Source: CAZMHL01 sp045605445
GTDB taxonomy: Bacteria > Bacillota > Clostridia > RGIG6154
Assembly: GCA_045605445.1 (NCBI GenBank)
Contig: JAZUPZ010000032.1
Location: forward strand, 3,743 to 67,742
Direction: 5' to 3'
DNA: 64,000 bases
In this document: one piece after another, positions 32,060 to 39,805 of the stretch
How positions within the stretch are numbered: the stretch's first letter is position 1
How the letters are laid out: every line of letters starts with the position of its first letter
Translations under genes and position numbers: made by a program
The notes under the pieces: model-generated
Told to the model about the DNA's origin: nothing
What the model saw: the letters and a program-made list of their open reading frames with translations, nothing else
The model's database searches: none

Positions 32060-32986
32060 TGGCAATTTTTACATCAACATTAAATCAGTTAATGTTTTTG
32101 TTCTCCCTTATTTTAACAGGCTATTATCTTGCAAAGAAAAAGCATATTCCCCAAAATTTGGCAATGGTGCTTTCGAGGCTTGAAAATATGCTCTTTATTC
32201 CCGGGCTTGTAATGGGAACCTTTATCGAAAACTTTACCGTTGAAAGAATTTCCTCCGCCTGGAAAATCCTTCTGGTAAGCTTTATTATGATTTGAATAAT
32301 AATTCCCGTAGTAATTTTAATATCAAAGCTGCTTTCAAAGGATAAATATGCTCAGGATATTTTTACCTACGGGCTTGCCTTTTCAAATTTTGGATTTATG
32401 GGTAATGCGGTTGTAAATGCTCTTTTTCCCGAAATATTTTTTTAATATCTGCTTTTCACATTGCCTCTGTGGACAATGATTTATCTATGGGGCGTGCCAA
32501 GTCTTCTTATTGCAGATTCGGGAAAAAGCGTAGCCTTGTCCAAAAACTTAAGGCGTTTGTAAACCCTATGTTTGTAGCAATGTGTATCGGAATGATAATA
32601 GGCCTTAGCAGAATTAAGCTTTCTCAGTGGCTAACCTCGCTGGTTTCCGTTTCGGGAAGCTGTATGTCGCCGATAGCAATGCTTTTAACGGGTATAACCG
32701 TTTCAACCATCAATCTGAAGAAGACCTTTACAAATGTAAGCATTTATACGGTTACATTTGTAAGACTTGTACTTATTCCTCTTGTGTTTGTGGGAATTGC
32801 AAAGCTTATTCCTTTTGAAAACACAATTTATATCTGCGCTCTGGCTCTCTGGCAATGCCTCTGGGGCTTAACACAATTGTTATCTCCTCCGCTTATGGGA
32901 GAGACACTTCTGTTGCGGCAGGTGTGGCGGTAATTTCTAACCTTTTGTCCTGCATAACAATTCCGCTTATTTTTACATTTATATAA
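32059..32986 (+). pseudogene. Decayed AEC-family (auxin efflux carrier-like) transporter
   Basis: Pieces of one membrane carrier are spread over three frames. The N-terminal part (32059-32295) ends at a TGA in a place where TGG is likely. The same frame continues as IIIPVVILISKLLSKDKYAQ and GLAFSNFGFMGNAVVNALFP to a second stop near 32443. The middle (FVNPMFVAMCIGMIIGLSRI.., to about 32860) is in another frame. The end (PLGLNTIVISSAYGRDTSVAAG.., stop 32986) is in the third. With two stops and two shifts it cannot be functional, unless sequencing errors are involved. Confidence 0.82.
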
Positions 32987-32993
32987 TAAATGG

Positions 32994-33022
32994 TTGACAA
33001 CATCCTGCAGTTTGTATATAAT
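32994..33022 (+). promoter_or_regulatory. Consensus promoter of the phd-doc operon
   Basis: TTGACA (32994-32999), 17-bp spacer, TATAAT (33017-33022): both boxes and spacing are perfect. Confidence 0.85.
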
Positions 33023-33039
33023 ACAAATTATAGGATGTT
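33001..33039. promoter_or_regulatory. Nested palindromic operator over the phd-doc promoter
   Basis: TTTGTAT-ATA-ATACAAA (33011-33027) is a perfect inverted repeat covering the -10 box. It is framed by an outer pair CATCCT (33001-33006) and AGGATG (33034-33039). This fits autorepression by the antitoxin or the antitoxin-toxin complex, as known for Phd-Doc. Confidence 0.7.
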
Positions 33040-33068
33040 TTTATTGTATAAAAAATAGGAGGGTAATT

Positions 33069-33311
33069 ATGGATATAAAAAGCGAAACAATTACTACCAT
33101 GACAGAGGCAAATCAGAATTTTTCAAAGGTTGCCAAGGTTGCGGAAAGTAACGGAAAAGCGGTTATATTTAAAAATAACAAACCAAAATTTCTGCTTATC
33201 GACGTGGAATCGGATTCTTATTTTGATATAACCGATGATGAAAAAATCGATGTGGCGGCAAAAAGAGTTATGAGCAGGTTCAGACCTGCTTTTGAGGAGT
33301 TGGCAAAATGA
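33069..33311 (+). CDS. Phd/YefM-type antitoxin
   Basis: A small (80-residue) DNA-binding antitoxin. The N-terminal half (ETITTMTEANQNFSKVAKVAESNGKAVIFKNNKPKFL, split here only for description) has the Phd/YefM fold. The C-terminal acidic-to-basic tail would wrap the toxin. The ATG at 33069 has GGAGGG upstream; an earlier in-frame ATG overlaps the promoter. The stop overlaps the toxin's ATG by 4 bp, the usual coupled arrangement. Probably binds the palindrome at 33011-33027. Confidence 0.85.
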   Translation: MDIKSETITTMTEANQNFSKVAKVAESNGKAVIFKNNKPKFLLIDVESDSYFDITDDEKIDVAAKRVMSRFRPAFEELAK

Positions 33312-33685
33312 TTAAATTAAGCAAAGAAAAAGTGCTCTGGCTTCACCATTTAATGGCAGAGGAAACGGGCGGCTCCGTCGGCGTGAGAGACACGGGGCTT
33401 CTTGAAAGCGCCCTTAATAATGCCTACAGCACCTTCGGGGGAGAAGAGCTTTATAAAACAAAAGAAGAAAAGGCGGCAAGTCTGGGATTTTCTTTAATTG
33501 CAAATCACGCCTTTGTTGACGGTAACAAGAGAATAGGCATTTTTATTATGCTTACCTTTCTTGAGGCAGAGGGCATAAAATTAAACTGCACAAATGCCGA
33601 CGTTGTTAATCTGGGTCTTTTAGTTGCATCGGGAAAAATGAAATATGATGAAATTTTAGCCTGGATAAACAAATTCAAAAAATAA
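33308..33685 (+). CDS. Doc-type toxin (Fic fold kinase)
   Basis: A 125-residue death-on-curing toxin. The Fic motif is HAFVDGNKR (His67 to Arg75). Doc proteins phosphorylate elongation factor Tu and so block translation. Other Doc features are L-S-K-E-K-V-L..HH at the N-terminus and G-V-R-D-T-G-L-L-E-S-A-L near 25-36. Full length for the family, motif intact, so probably active and held by the upstream antitoxin. Confidence 0.9.
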   Translation: MIKLSKEKVLWLHHLMAEETGGSVGVRDTGLLESALNNAYSTFGGEELYKTKEEKAASLGFSLIANHAFVDGNKRIGIFIMLTFLEAEGIKLNCTNADVVNLGLLVASGKMKYDEILAWINKFKK

Positions 33686-33714
33686 CAGATTTTGAATTGC
33701 AAAGGAAAAGGAAA

Positions 33715-34344
33715 ATGAAGAAAATAAAGGAATATATAAAATTCACTTTTGAATATTTCAAAGAAAATATAGCGGGAAGACACCTGTGGATAAACATTAC
33801 CTTATTTTTAATGATGGTTGGAGCTTCCTTTGTTGTAATGAGAAATTTGCCCGAGGCGGAAGCCAAAGAGTTTCTTATGCAGATAAATGAGCTTTTTGAA
33901 GGTAAAAATGTTGAGAATTCCGACGGTTCCCTTTCTTTTTGGGGCATTTTTATAAACAACCTCAGAGCAGGGGTTATTATAAGCATTACGGGTTTTGTAC
34001 CCTTTTTGTTTCTGCCCGCCGTATACGTTGCCATGAATGCAGAAGTTATCGGAGGCTTTATGGGGATTGTTGACGTTTTAACTACAGAAAACGTTTTTCT
34101 GCTTTTTGTTAAAAACGTACTGCCTCACGGGGTTTTTGAAATTCCCGCTCTTATAATAGAAGGAGCGGTGGGAACAAAGCTTTGCGCTTTTATGTGCCGT
34201 AAAATTTTCAGAAAAGCAAAAGAGGAAAGCTTTAAGTATCATTTAAAAGGTATGCTGGGGATTCTTATCTTTATAATAATTCCTCTGCTGATTGTTGCGG
34301 CATTTATCGAAGGCGTTTTGCTTGAAATTATATACGGTTATTGA
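33715..34344 (+). CDS. SpoIIM-family (stage II sporulation M / DUF95) membrane protein
   Basis: A 209-residue membrane protein with about five spans. Conserved parts are NNLRAGVIISITGFVPFLFLPAVY (broken as N-N-L-R-A-G and the G-F-V-P-F run) and the LPHGVFEIPALIIEGAVG signature, diagnostic for SpoIIM/DUF95. In Bacillus SpoIIM acts in the septal-peptidoglycan complex with SpoIID and SpoIIP during engulfment, but many SpoIIM-like proteins occur outside sporulation operons, as here. The ATG at 33715 follows AAAGGAAAAGG. Next gene after 13 bp. Confidence 0.82.
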   Translation: MKKIKEYIKFTFEYFKENIAGRHLWINITLFLMMVGASFVVMRNLPEAEAKEFLMQINELFEGKNVENSDGSLSFWGIFINNLRAGVIISITGFVPFLFLPAVYVAMNAEVIGGFMGIVDVLTTENVFLLFVKNVLPHGVFEIPALIIEGAVGTKLCAFMCRKIFRKAKEESFKYHLKGMLGILIFIIIPLLIVAAFIEGVLLEIIYGY

Positions 34345-34357
34345 AAGGGGATAAAAA

Positions 34358-35155
34358 ATGGAAATAGGAATAAGCATTTACAGCGGAATAAGCATAGAAA
34401 AACAGGTGGAGTGTTTTAAAAAGCTTGGAGTAACAAGAACCTTTACAGGCTCTGAAAAACCGGATTTTGATAATATTATGAAAATCTTCAATGAAAACGG
34501 AATTATCTGCGAAACTCTGCACGCTCCCTATAATAAAATAAATGATATGTGGGGCGAGGATGAGGAAGCGGCAAAAAATATGGTTAACCGTCTTAAAGAC
34601 AGCGTGGATAAATGTGCAAAATACAACATTCCCGTTAGTATTGTTCATCTCTCCAGCGGTCGCCCTATGCCCGAAATAAATGAAAAGGGAATAAAAAGAT
34701 TCGAAGAGGTTTTTGATTATGCCGTTGAAAAAGGCGTAATTATAGCCCTTGAAAATCAGAGATACAGAGAAAATCTTGAATATTTTATGGAAAGGTACAA
34801 AACTCCCGGTTTTTGCTGGGATAACGGTCACGAATATGGCTTTTCAAAGGGAATAAGATTTATGGATTTGTTTGGTGACAGACTCTGCGCCCTTCATATT
34901 CACGACAACAGATGCGGAATTGATACCGATGACCACCTTCTTCCTTTTGACGGAAATATAGATTTTGAAGTAGTTGCAAAGGCGATTGCAGACAGCAGCT
35001 ATAACGGAACCGTAATGCTTGAGGTAACAAAGCTTGCTTCAACCGACGGGAAAAAGGTTTATGAAAATTTAACCGATGAAGAGTACATAAAACGTGCCTT
35101 CGATGCGGTTAAAAAGCTTGCGGATATGGTGGAAGACTACAAAAAAGCAGAGTAA
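34358..35155 (+). CDS. Sugar phosphate isomerase/epimerase-type TIM barrel protein
   Basis: This belongs to the AP-endonuclease-2/xylose-isomerase-like family and has 265 residues. Metal ligands are spread as expected: E52 region CETLHAPY, IVHLSSG, ALENQRY (Glu about 134), CWDNGHEY, LHIHDN (about 181) and VMLEVTK (Glu about 227). Such proteins isomerise or dehydrate sugars and inositols; the substrate is unknown. The ATG follows AAAGGGGAT. Coupled at 13 bp to the SpoIIM-like gene. Confidence 0.82.
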   Translation: MEIGISIYSGISIEKQVECFKKLGVTRTFTGSEKPDFDNIMKIFNENGIICETLHAPYNKINDMWGEDEEAAKNMVNRLKDSVDKCAKYNIPVSIVHLSSGRPMPEINEKGIKRFEEVFDYAVEKGVIIALENQRYRENLEYFMERYKTPGFCWDNGHEYGFSKGIRFMDLFGDRLCALHIHDNRCGIDTDDHLLPFDGNIDFEVVAKAIADSSYNGTVMLEVTKLASTDGKKVYENLTDEEYIKRAFDAVKKLADMVEDYKKAE

Positions 35156-35174
35156 AAAACACCTTCTGCAAAGG

Positions 35175-35203
35175 TTTGCCTTGAGCCGAAATATAACTAT
35201 AAT
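35175..35203 (+). promoter_or_regulatory. Putative promoter of yjbR-truA
   Basis: TTTGCC (35175-35180), 17-bp spacer, TATAAT (35198-35203). Confidence 0.5.
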
Positions 35204-35227
35204 GTAAGCAAATTAGGGGGCGGGGAA

Positions 35228-35575
35228 TTGAAAACAAGAAAAGATGCAATAAAATTTTGTCTTACGCTTGAGGATGCCTACGAGGACTATCCCTTCAGCG
35301 ATACAAACTGGACGATTATGCGCCACAGAGGAAACAGAAAAATGTTTGTGGCAATATATGAACGTCAGGGTAATATATGGCTTAATTTAAAGTGCGACCC
35401 CAATTTAACCTTTATTTTAAGAAATAGCTTTGAGGCGGTTATTCCCGCTTATCATATGAATAAGGTTCACTGGAATTCCGTTATTCTTAACGAAAGTATT
35501 CCCGAAGGTGAAATAAAAAATATGATAAAAGGAAGCTACGACCTTACAAAGCCAAAGGGAAAAGCAAAGAAATGA
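35228..35575 (+). CDS. MmcQ/YjbR-family protein
   Basis: A 115-residue protein with the YjbR double-stranded DNA-binding-like fold (CyaY-like). Signatures are RKDAIKFCLTLEDAYEDYPF near the start, then KMFVAIYE and the end YHMNKVHWNSVILN. Function remains poorly defined; members are small cytoplasmic proteins. The start is TTG at 35228 with a GGGGGCGGGG purine block. Confidence 0.88.
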   Translation: MKTRKDAIKFCLTLEDAYEDYPFSDTNWTIMRHRGNRKMFVAIYERQGNIWLNLKCDPNLTFILRNSFEAVIPAYHMNKVHWNSVILNESIPEGEIKNMIKGSYDLTKPKGKAKK

Positions 35576-35626
35576 AATGTTGCCGGAATATAACGGTGTA
35601 AAAACAGGAAAATAAGAGGTAAAATC

Positions 35627-36367
35627 TTGAAAAATTATAAAATAACCCTTCAGTATGACGGAAGCAGGTACAACGGCTGGCAAAGGCAGGGAAATACGAA
35701 AAACACAATTCAGGAAAAGTTTGAAAATGTACTTTTCCTTATGTGCGGCAGAAAGGTTGAAATTTTTGCATCGGGCAGAACCGATGCGGGAGTTCACGCA
35801 AAGGGTCAGGTGGCAAATTTCAAATGCGAAACAGAAATGAGTTGCGGGGAAATAAAGGCTTATCTTAACCGTTATCTGCCATCGGACATTCTTGTAACGG
35901 AAATTGCCGAAATGCCCGAACGCTTCCATAGCCGACTTAATGCTATATCAAAAACCTATGAATATAAAATTGCCACAGAAAAGCCCGATGTGTTTATAAG
36001 AAAATATGTTTTTGCGGCGGAAAAAGAGGCAGATGTTGAAAAAATGCGCGAGGGAGCGGAAATGCTTCTTGGAAAACACGATTTCAAGGGCTTCAGCTCT
36101 GTGAAAAAAACAAAAAAATCTACCGAAAGAACGGTTAATTTCATAGAAATAACCAAAACAGAGGGAGTAATTACAATAAGAATCAACGGCAGCGGATTTT
36201 TGTACAATATGGTTCGCATAATTGCAGGAACCCTTCTTCAGATAGGAACGGGAGAGCTTAATAAATCTGCAATAACCGAAATTTTTGAGGAAAAGAACAG
36301 GGAAAAGGCAGGGGTAACCCTTCCGCCCTGCGGACTTACCCTTGTTGAGGTGGAATATAAGGAGTAG
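35627..36367 (+). CDS. truA: tRNA pseudouridine(38-40) synthase
   Basis: TruA modifies uridines 38-40 in the anticodon arm. Catalytic Asp53 lies in ASGRTDAGVHAKGQV. Other landmarks are YDGSRYNGWQRQ at the N-terminus, AISKTYEYKI and GSGFLYNMVRIIAGTL. The 246 residues match the family. The start is TTG at 35627 with AGAGGT. It is the second gene of a unit with yjbR and ends at the GGCGTTTTT hairpin of copy B of the five-hairpin element. Confidence 0.95.
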   Translation: MKNYKITLQYDGSRYNGWQRQGNTKNTIQEKFENVLFLMCGRKVEIFASGRTDAGVHAKGQVANFKCETEMSCGEIKAYLNRYLPSDILVTEIAEMPERFHSRLNAISKTYEYKIATEKPDVFIRKYVFAAEKEADVEKMREGAEMLLGKHDFKGFSSVKKTKKSTERTVNFIEITKTEGVITIRINGSGFLYNMVRIIAGTLLQIGTGELNKSAITEIFEEKNREKAGVTLPPCGLTLVEVEYKE

Positions 36368-36372
36368 GAAAT

Positions 36373-36630
36373 GGCGTTTTTATAAAAAACGCCACAGATT
36401 GTCGAAAAAGTTGTTCTACCGCAAAAAAATGAAAACTTTACAAATTTCAACAAATCGGTTCGTTTTCTTTGGAAAGCGGATCGGTTATTGCTTTACGCGA
36501 AAATGAGCCTTGCCGTACCAAAAGTACTGTCTGCGTTCATTTTCGCGTAATATACCTTCCTTTTTCACAATCTGACAGCGTGTCGGCAAAACTTTTCGGC
36601 ACGCTGCGGCGTTTTTGCAGAAAAACGCCG
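36373..36630 (+). repeat. Five-hairpin intergenic element, copy B
   Basis: Same layout as at 21867-22162: (1) GGCGTTTTT/AAAAACGCC (36373-36393), the truA terminator; (2) AATCGGTTCGTTTTC/GGAAAGCGGATCGGTT, paired through several G-U pairs (36450-36487); (3) TTACGCGAAAATGA/TCATTTTCGCGTAA (36493-36550); (4) CAGCGTGTCG/CGGCACGCTG (36576-36606); (5) GGCGTTTTT/AAAAACGCC (36608-36629). The stem-3 loop is identical to copy A. It fills the gene-free interval before the deacetylase promoter. Confidence 0.8.
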
Positions 36631-36637
36631 TTTTCTG

Positions 36638-36666
36638 TCGACAAAAGAGAATTTTTGGGGTATAAT
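36638..36666 (+). promoter_or_regulatory. Promoter of the deacetylase/TIR cluster
   Basis: TCGACA (36638-36643), 17-bp spacer, TATAAT (36661-36666). Confidence 0.6.
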
Positions 36667-36696
36667 GTATCTGACTATATGGAAAGGGTGCATAAT

Positions 36697-37893
36697 ATGA
36701 ACAGATTTTCTTTTAACAAAAAGTTTGTGGTGAAAGCAACGCTTGCCTGTATTTTTATAATTGCCGGTATAATCGGCGGAATTGTCAGCACAAATGTTGC
36801 GGCAAAAAAAGAAGCGGAAATCGGAAAAGTTGTTTCCCGCGCCGAAACTCTTGCAAAGGGCTATTTTTATGACGAGGCTCTTGAAGCTTTAAGCTCTTCT
36901 GAGTTTGCCAAAGAGGAAAAGGCGGTCGCGGCGGCTGATAAAATTAAAAAAGCAAAATCAGAGCTTGTGGAATATGACGGTCAGTTTTATCATATTTTTT
37001 TCCACAGCCTTATTGTGTATCCCGAGCTTGCCTTCGACGGAGACCTTATGCACGAGGGCTATGATATGTGGATGACAACAGCGTCGGAATTCAAGGCAAT
37101 GCTCCCTCAGCTTTATGAAAGGGGCTTTGTGCTTTGCTCTCTTAAAGATATAAAGGCGGGAGAAAAAATGCTTTTCCCTAAAGATAAAAAGCCTCTTATA
37201 ATTTCAATCGACGATGTTAATTATTACGATTATATGGAAAACGACGGCTTTGCAGACAGGCTTGTTGTTGATGAAAAGGGAAATATAGTGTGCGAAGTTA
37301 AAACTCCCGAGGGTAAAACCGAGCTCAGCTACGATGGCGACGTTATGCCGATTCTCGATAAGTTTGTTGAGGAGCATCCCGATTTTTCTTACAGGGGAGC
37401 AAAGGGCGTTGTTGCCGTAACGGGCTACGAGGGTGTTTTCGGCTATGACTTTATCGATGAAGATGAAAAAGAAAAGGAAAAGCTGAAGGCAGAGGCAACA
37501 AAGGTTGCAAAGGCTCTTAAAAATACCGGCTGGCTTATCGCCTGCCATAGCTATACTCATAATGAATATTTCAAAGACGGAAGCGTAAGTAATCAGAATC
37601 TTCACTACGATACTAATCGCTTTAAGGAAAGAATTTACGAAACGGTGTTTGAACCGGATATTTACATAAGCCCCTTCGGTTACCACCTCAGGGAGGGCGA
37701 CGAAAGGCTTCAGTATCTTAAAAATATGGGCTACGACTACTTCTGCCCCGTAAGTACGGCAATGAGAACCTCTTTTACAAAAGAGGGGGTTGTAATTCAG
37801 GAACGATTCAATATGGACAGGTTCACAATGCGAACAAAAAAAGACTATATAAACGAAACCTTCTTTGATGTTGACTCGGTTTATTATAAATAA
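36697..37893 (+). CDS. Membrane-anchored polysaccharide-deacetylase-like protein
   Basis: A 398-residue protein with an N-terminal anchor (about 11-31) and an outside-facing domain related to carbohydrate esterase 4. SIDDVNYY supplies the metal aspartates and HSYTHNEY the metal histidines. YISPFGYHLREGD corresponds to the later motif. Such enzymes remove acetyl groups from peptidoglycan or exopolysaccharide. A helical region (about 35-90) separates anchor and catalytic part. ATG at 36697 is preferred (GGAAAGGG upstream, after the promoter). The much longer upstream frame runs through the repeat element. The TIR genes follow after 24 bp. Confidence 0.78.
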   Translation: MNRFSFNKKFVVKATLACIFIIAGIIGGIVSTNVAAKKEAEIGKVVSRAETLAKGYFYDEALEALSSSEFAKEEKAVAAADKIKKAKSELVEYDGQFYHIFFHSLIVYPELAFDGDLMHEGYDMWMTTASEFKAMLPQLYERGFVLCSLKDIKAGEKMLFPKDKKPLIISIDDVNYYDYMENDGFADRLVVDEKGNIVCEVKTPEGKTELSYDGDVMPILDKFVEEHPDFSYRGAKGVVAVTGYEGVFGYDFIDEDEKEKEKLKAEATKVAKALKNTGWLIACHSYTHNEYFKDGSVSNQNLHYDTNRFKERIYETVFEPDIYISPFGYHLREGDERLQYLKNMGYDYFCPVSTAMRTSFTKEGVVIQERFNMDRFTMRTKKDYINETFFDVDSVYYK

Positions 37894-37917
37894 GAAAGTC
37901 TGAAAGGATAAAAACCA

Positions 37918-38730
37918 ATGAACAAAGATGTTTTTATAAGCTACAAAAGCGAAGAGTTTGAAGAAGCAAATTATATGAAGCTTATTCTTGAAAAAAACGG
38001 AATTTCCTGCTGGATGGCGCCAAATTCAATTTCCGGCGGCTCAAGCTATGCAAAGGAAATTCCAAATGCCATAAAAAATGCGAAAGTTTTTCTTCTTATT
38101 CTGTCAAATCAGGCACAGCAGTCAAAGTGGGTTCCAAGAGAGCTTGACCAGGCAATAAATGCAGGGAAAATAATTATGCCCTTTATGATTGAAAACTGCA
38201 GCCTTACCGACGATTTTAATTTTTATCTTACAAATGTTCAGCGCTACGATGCCTATGAAAACAAGACTGCGGCAGTAAATAAAATTATCCGTGAAATAAA
38301 AGGTGTTCTCGGGGTTGACGGTGAAAACAAAGAACCTGAAAAAAGACCGGTTGAAAAGAAAGTCAGTGAAATTGCAGTAGTTAAGAAGAAAGAAGGCTTC
38401 TTTAAAAAAATAACTCCCTTGGGAAGAAAAAAAGCAAAGCTTCCCGAATATAAATTTTCAATGAAAATAACAAACATCTGCGCTGTTGCAAACGCTATGT
38501 TTTTTGCTCTTTTGTTTTTTATGGCAGAAGTAGCAAATATCGGAGTGGTCGGTGCATTTTTGCTTACGGTTGTGTGTACCCTTGCGGCGTGGTACATAGA
38601 TTATGCATTTTGCGCAATTACTTCGAAAATCAAAAAGTGGCACAAGCTTTGGACAACGGTAATATTGCTTGTTGTGAATTATTTCGCCATGTGCATAGCG
38701 CTTGTCTCTGCGATACTTTTGTTAATATAA
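37918..38730 (+). CDS. TIR domain protein with C-terminal membrane segments
   Basis: Residues 1-125 are a TIR domain: DVFISYKSEE, GISCWMAPNSISGGSSYAKE (BB-loop region) and SKWVPREL, with Glu75 at the catalytic NADase position. A basic linker (about 135-180) leads to about three membrane spans (roughly 183-270). This places a TIR head on the cytoplasmic membrane face. It is followed after 13 bp by a second TIR gene and then a small membrane protein. TIR proteins in bacteria serve in NAD-depleting phage defence or as signalling and adaptor proteins. Which applies here is unknown. The ATG follows GAAAGGATAAAAACC. Confidence 0.85.
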   Translation: MNKDVFISYKSEEFEEANYMKLILEKNGISCWMAPNSISGGSSYAKEIPNAIKNAKVFLLILSNQAQQSKWVPRELDQAINAGKIIMPFMIENCSLTDDFNFYLTNVQRYDAYENKTAAVNKIIREIKGVLGVDGENKEPEKRPVEKKVSEIAVVKKKEGFFKKITPLGRKKAKLPEYKFSMKITNICAVANAMFFALLFFMAEVANIGVVGAFLLTVVCTLAAWYIDYAFCAITSKIKKWHKLWTTVILLVVNYFAMCIALVSAILLLI

Positions 38731-38743
38731 GAGGTGAAGGAAA

Positions 38744-39313
38744 ATGCATAACAAAGATGTTTTTATAAGCTACAGCTCGGGGGAGGCATTCGATGCAAGT
38801 CTTGTTAAAGGCGTAATGGAAAAGAACGGAATTTCCTGCTGGATGGCGCCGGAATCAATCCCCGGCGGTTCTGACTACACCAAAGAAATTCCTTTGGCAA
38901 TAGCAGGCTGTAAAGTTTTTTTGCTTATGCTTTCGGAAAGCGCACAAAAGTCTGTATGGGTATCGGCAGAGCTTGAAAATGCTTTCAAAAATAAAAAAAT
39001 AATCATTCCCTATGCAATTGAAAATGTTTCTCTTAATATTGAATTTGATTTCCTTTTATCAAAAAGTCAGAGAATTCAGGCATATGAGGAAAAGGCAGAT
39101 GCCCTTGAACGTCTTGTAGACTGTATTAAAAGAATTTTAGGCAGAAAAGAAACAGGAACAATACCGCCGGAGGCTACTCCGTTTGCAGAGGTGGAAGAAA
39201 AGGTTAAAAAGCCTGAAAAAAACGCAAATCCGGAAAATCTTAAGAAAATAAAATCGGTTTTTAAAGCAGAAGGGGCACTCGATGTTCCGAAAAGAAATAA
39301 GAAGGGTGAATGA
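38744..39313 (+). CDS. TIR domain protein, soluble paralogue
   Basis: A 189-residue paralogue of the preceding protein: NKDVFISYSSGE, GISCWMAPESIPGGSDYTKE and SVWVSAEL with Glu76. After the TIR domain (to about 130) comes a charged linker and tail rich in Lys/Glu, without membrane segments. Sequence similarity to the neighbour is high in the first 50 residues, indicating tandem duplication. Its stop overlaps the next ATG by 4 bp (39310-39313). The ATG follows GAGGTGAAGG. Confidence 0.85.
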   Translation: MHNKDVFISYSSGEAFDASLVKGVMEKNGISCWMAPESIPGGSDYTKEIPLAIAGCKVFLLMLSESAQKSVWVSAELENAFKNKKIIIPYAIENVSLNIEFDFLLSKSQRIQAYEEKADALERLVDCIKRILGRKETGTIPPEATPFAEVEEKVKKPEKNANPENLKKIKSVFKAEGALDVPKRNKKGE

Positions 39314-39777
39314 AAATGATTCTGAAAAATACTTTTGGGGATGTTTTAAAGCTAAGCTTTATCGGCGGAGTAATGTACGGGTTACTTATGGGTATTGTAG
39401 GCGGCAGTGTCAACGTCGGAATAGCTACGGGAATTTTTTTCTGGTGGGGCTTTTCTTTGCTTATTTATCTTTTTGCTAAAGGAATCGAGAAAAGAGTTCA
39501 GCCTTTAAGGGAAGAAATTTCAGCAAAAAGAAAAATAATCTGCGAGGGCGGTACAACGGTAAACGGAATCGGAGGCTGGATGTTCCTTACAGAGGATGCT
39601 GTTGAGTTTTATCCCCATAAGGCAAATTTTGGCGGAAATGCTTTTTATATTGCTCTTGACGAAATTGTTGAAGTAACGGTAAAAGGGAAGCTTATAATAA
39701 AAAAACGTGACTATACCTACGAACTTGCGGCAGTAAAACCCCATGTATGGAAAGACTATATAGAAAAAATGCTTTGA
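39310..39777 (+). CDS. Small membrane protein with PH/GRAM-like C-terminal domain
   Basis: A 155-residue protein. Two hydrophobic segments (about 12-33 and 38-57) are followed by a soluble domain with the look of a PH/GRAM fold (GGWMFLTEDAVEFYPHK, then IALDEIVEVTVKGKLIIKKRDYTYEL). Translationally coupled to the TIR gene by a 4-bp overlap; a second in-frame ATG lies at 39316. The role is unknown; membrane association of a TIR complex is possible (inference). Confidence 0.6.
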   Translation: MKMILKNTFGDVLKLSFIGGVMYGLLMGIVGGSVNVGIATGIFFWWGFSLLIYLFAKGIEKRVQPLREEISAKRKIICEGGTTVNGIGGWMFLTEDAVEFYPHKANFGGNAFYIALDEIVEVTVKGKLIIKKRDYTYELAAVKPHVWKDYIEKML

Positions 39778-39805
39778 TAAATTAAAATGAACGGAGGAGT
39801 TTTTA

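Noticed and set aside
36469..36696. In-frame 76-residue extension of the deacetylase-like protein
   Set aside because: It would translate the hairpin repeat and the promoter at 36638-36666; a good ATG with ribosome site lies at 36697.
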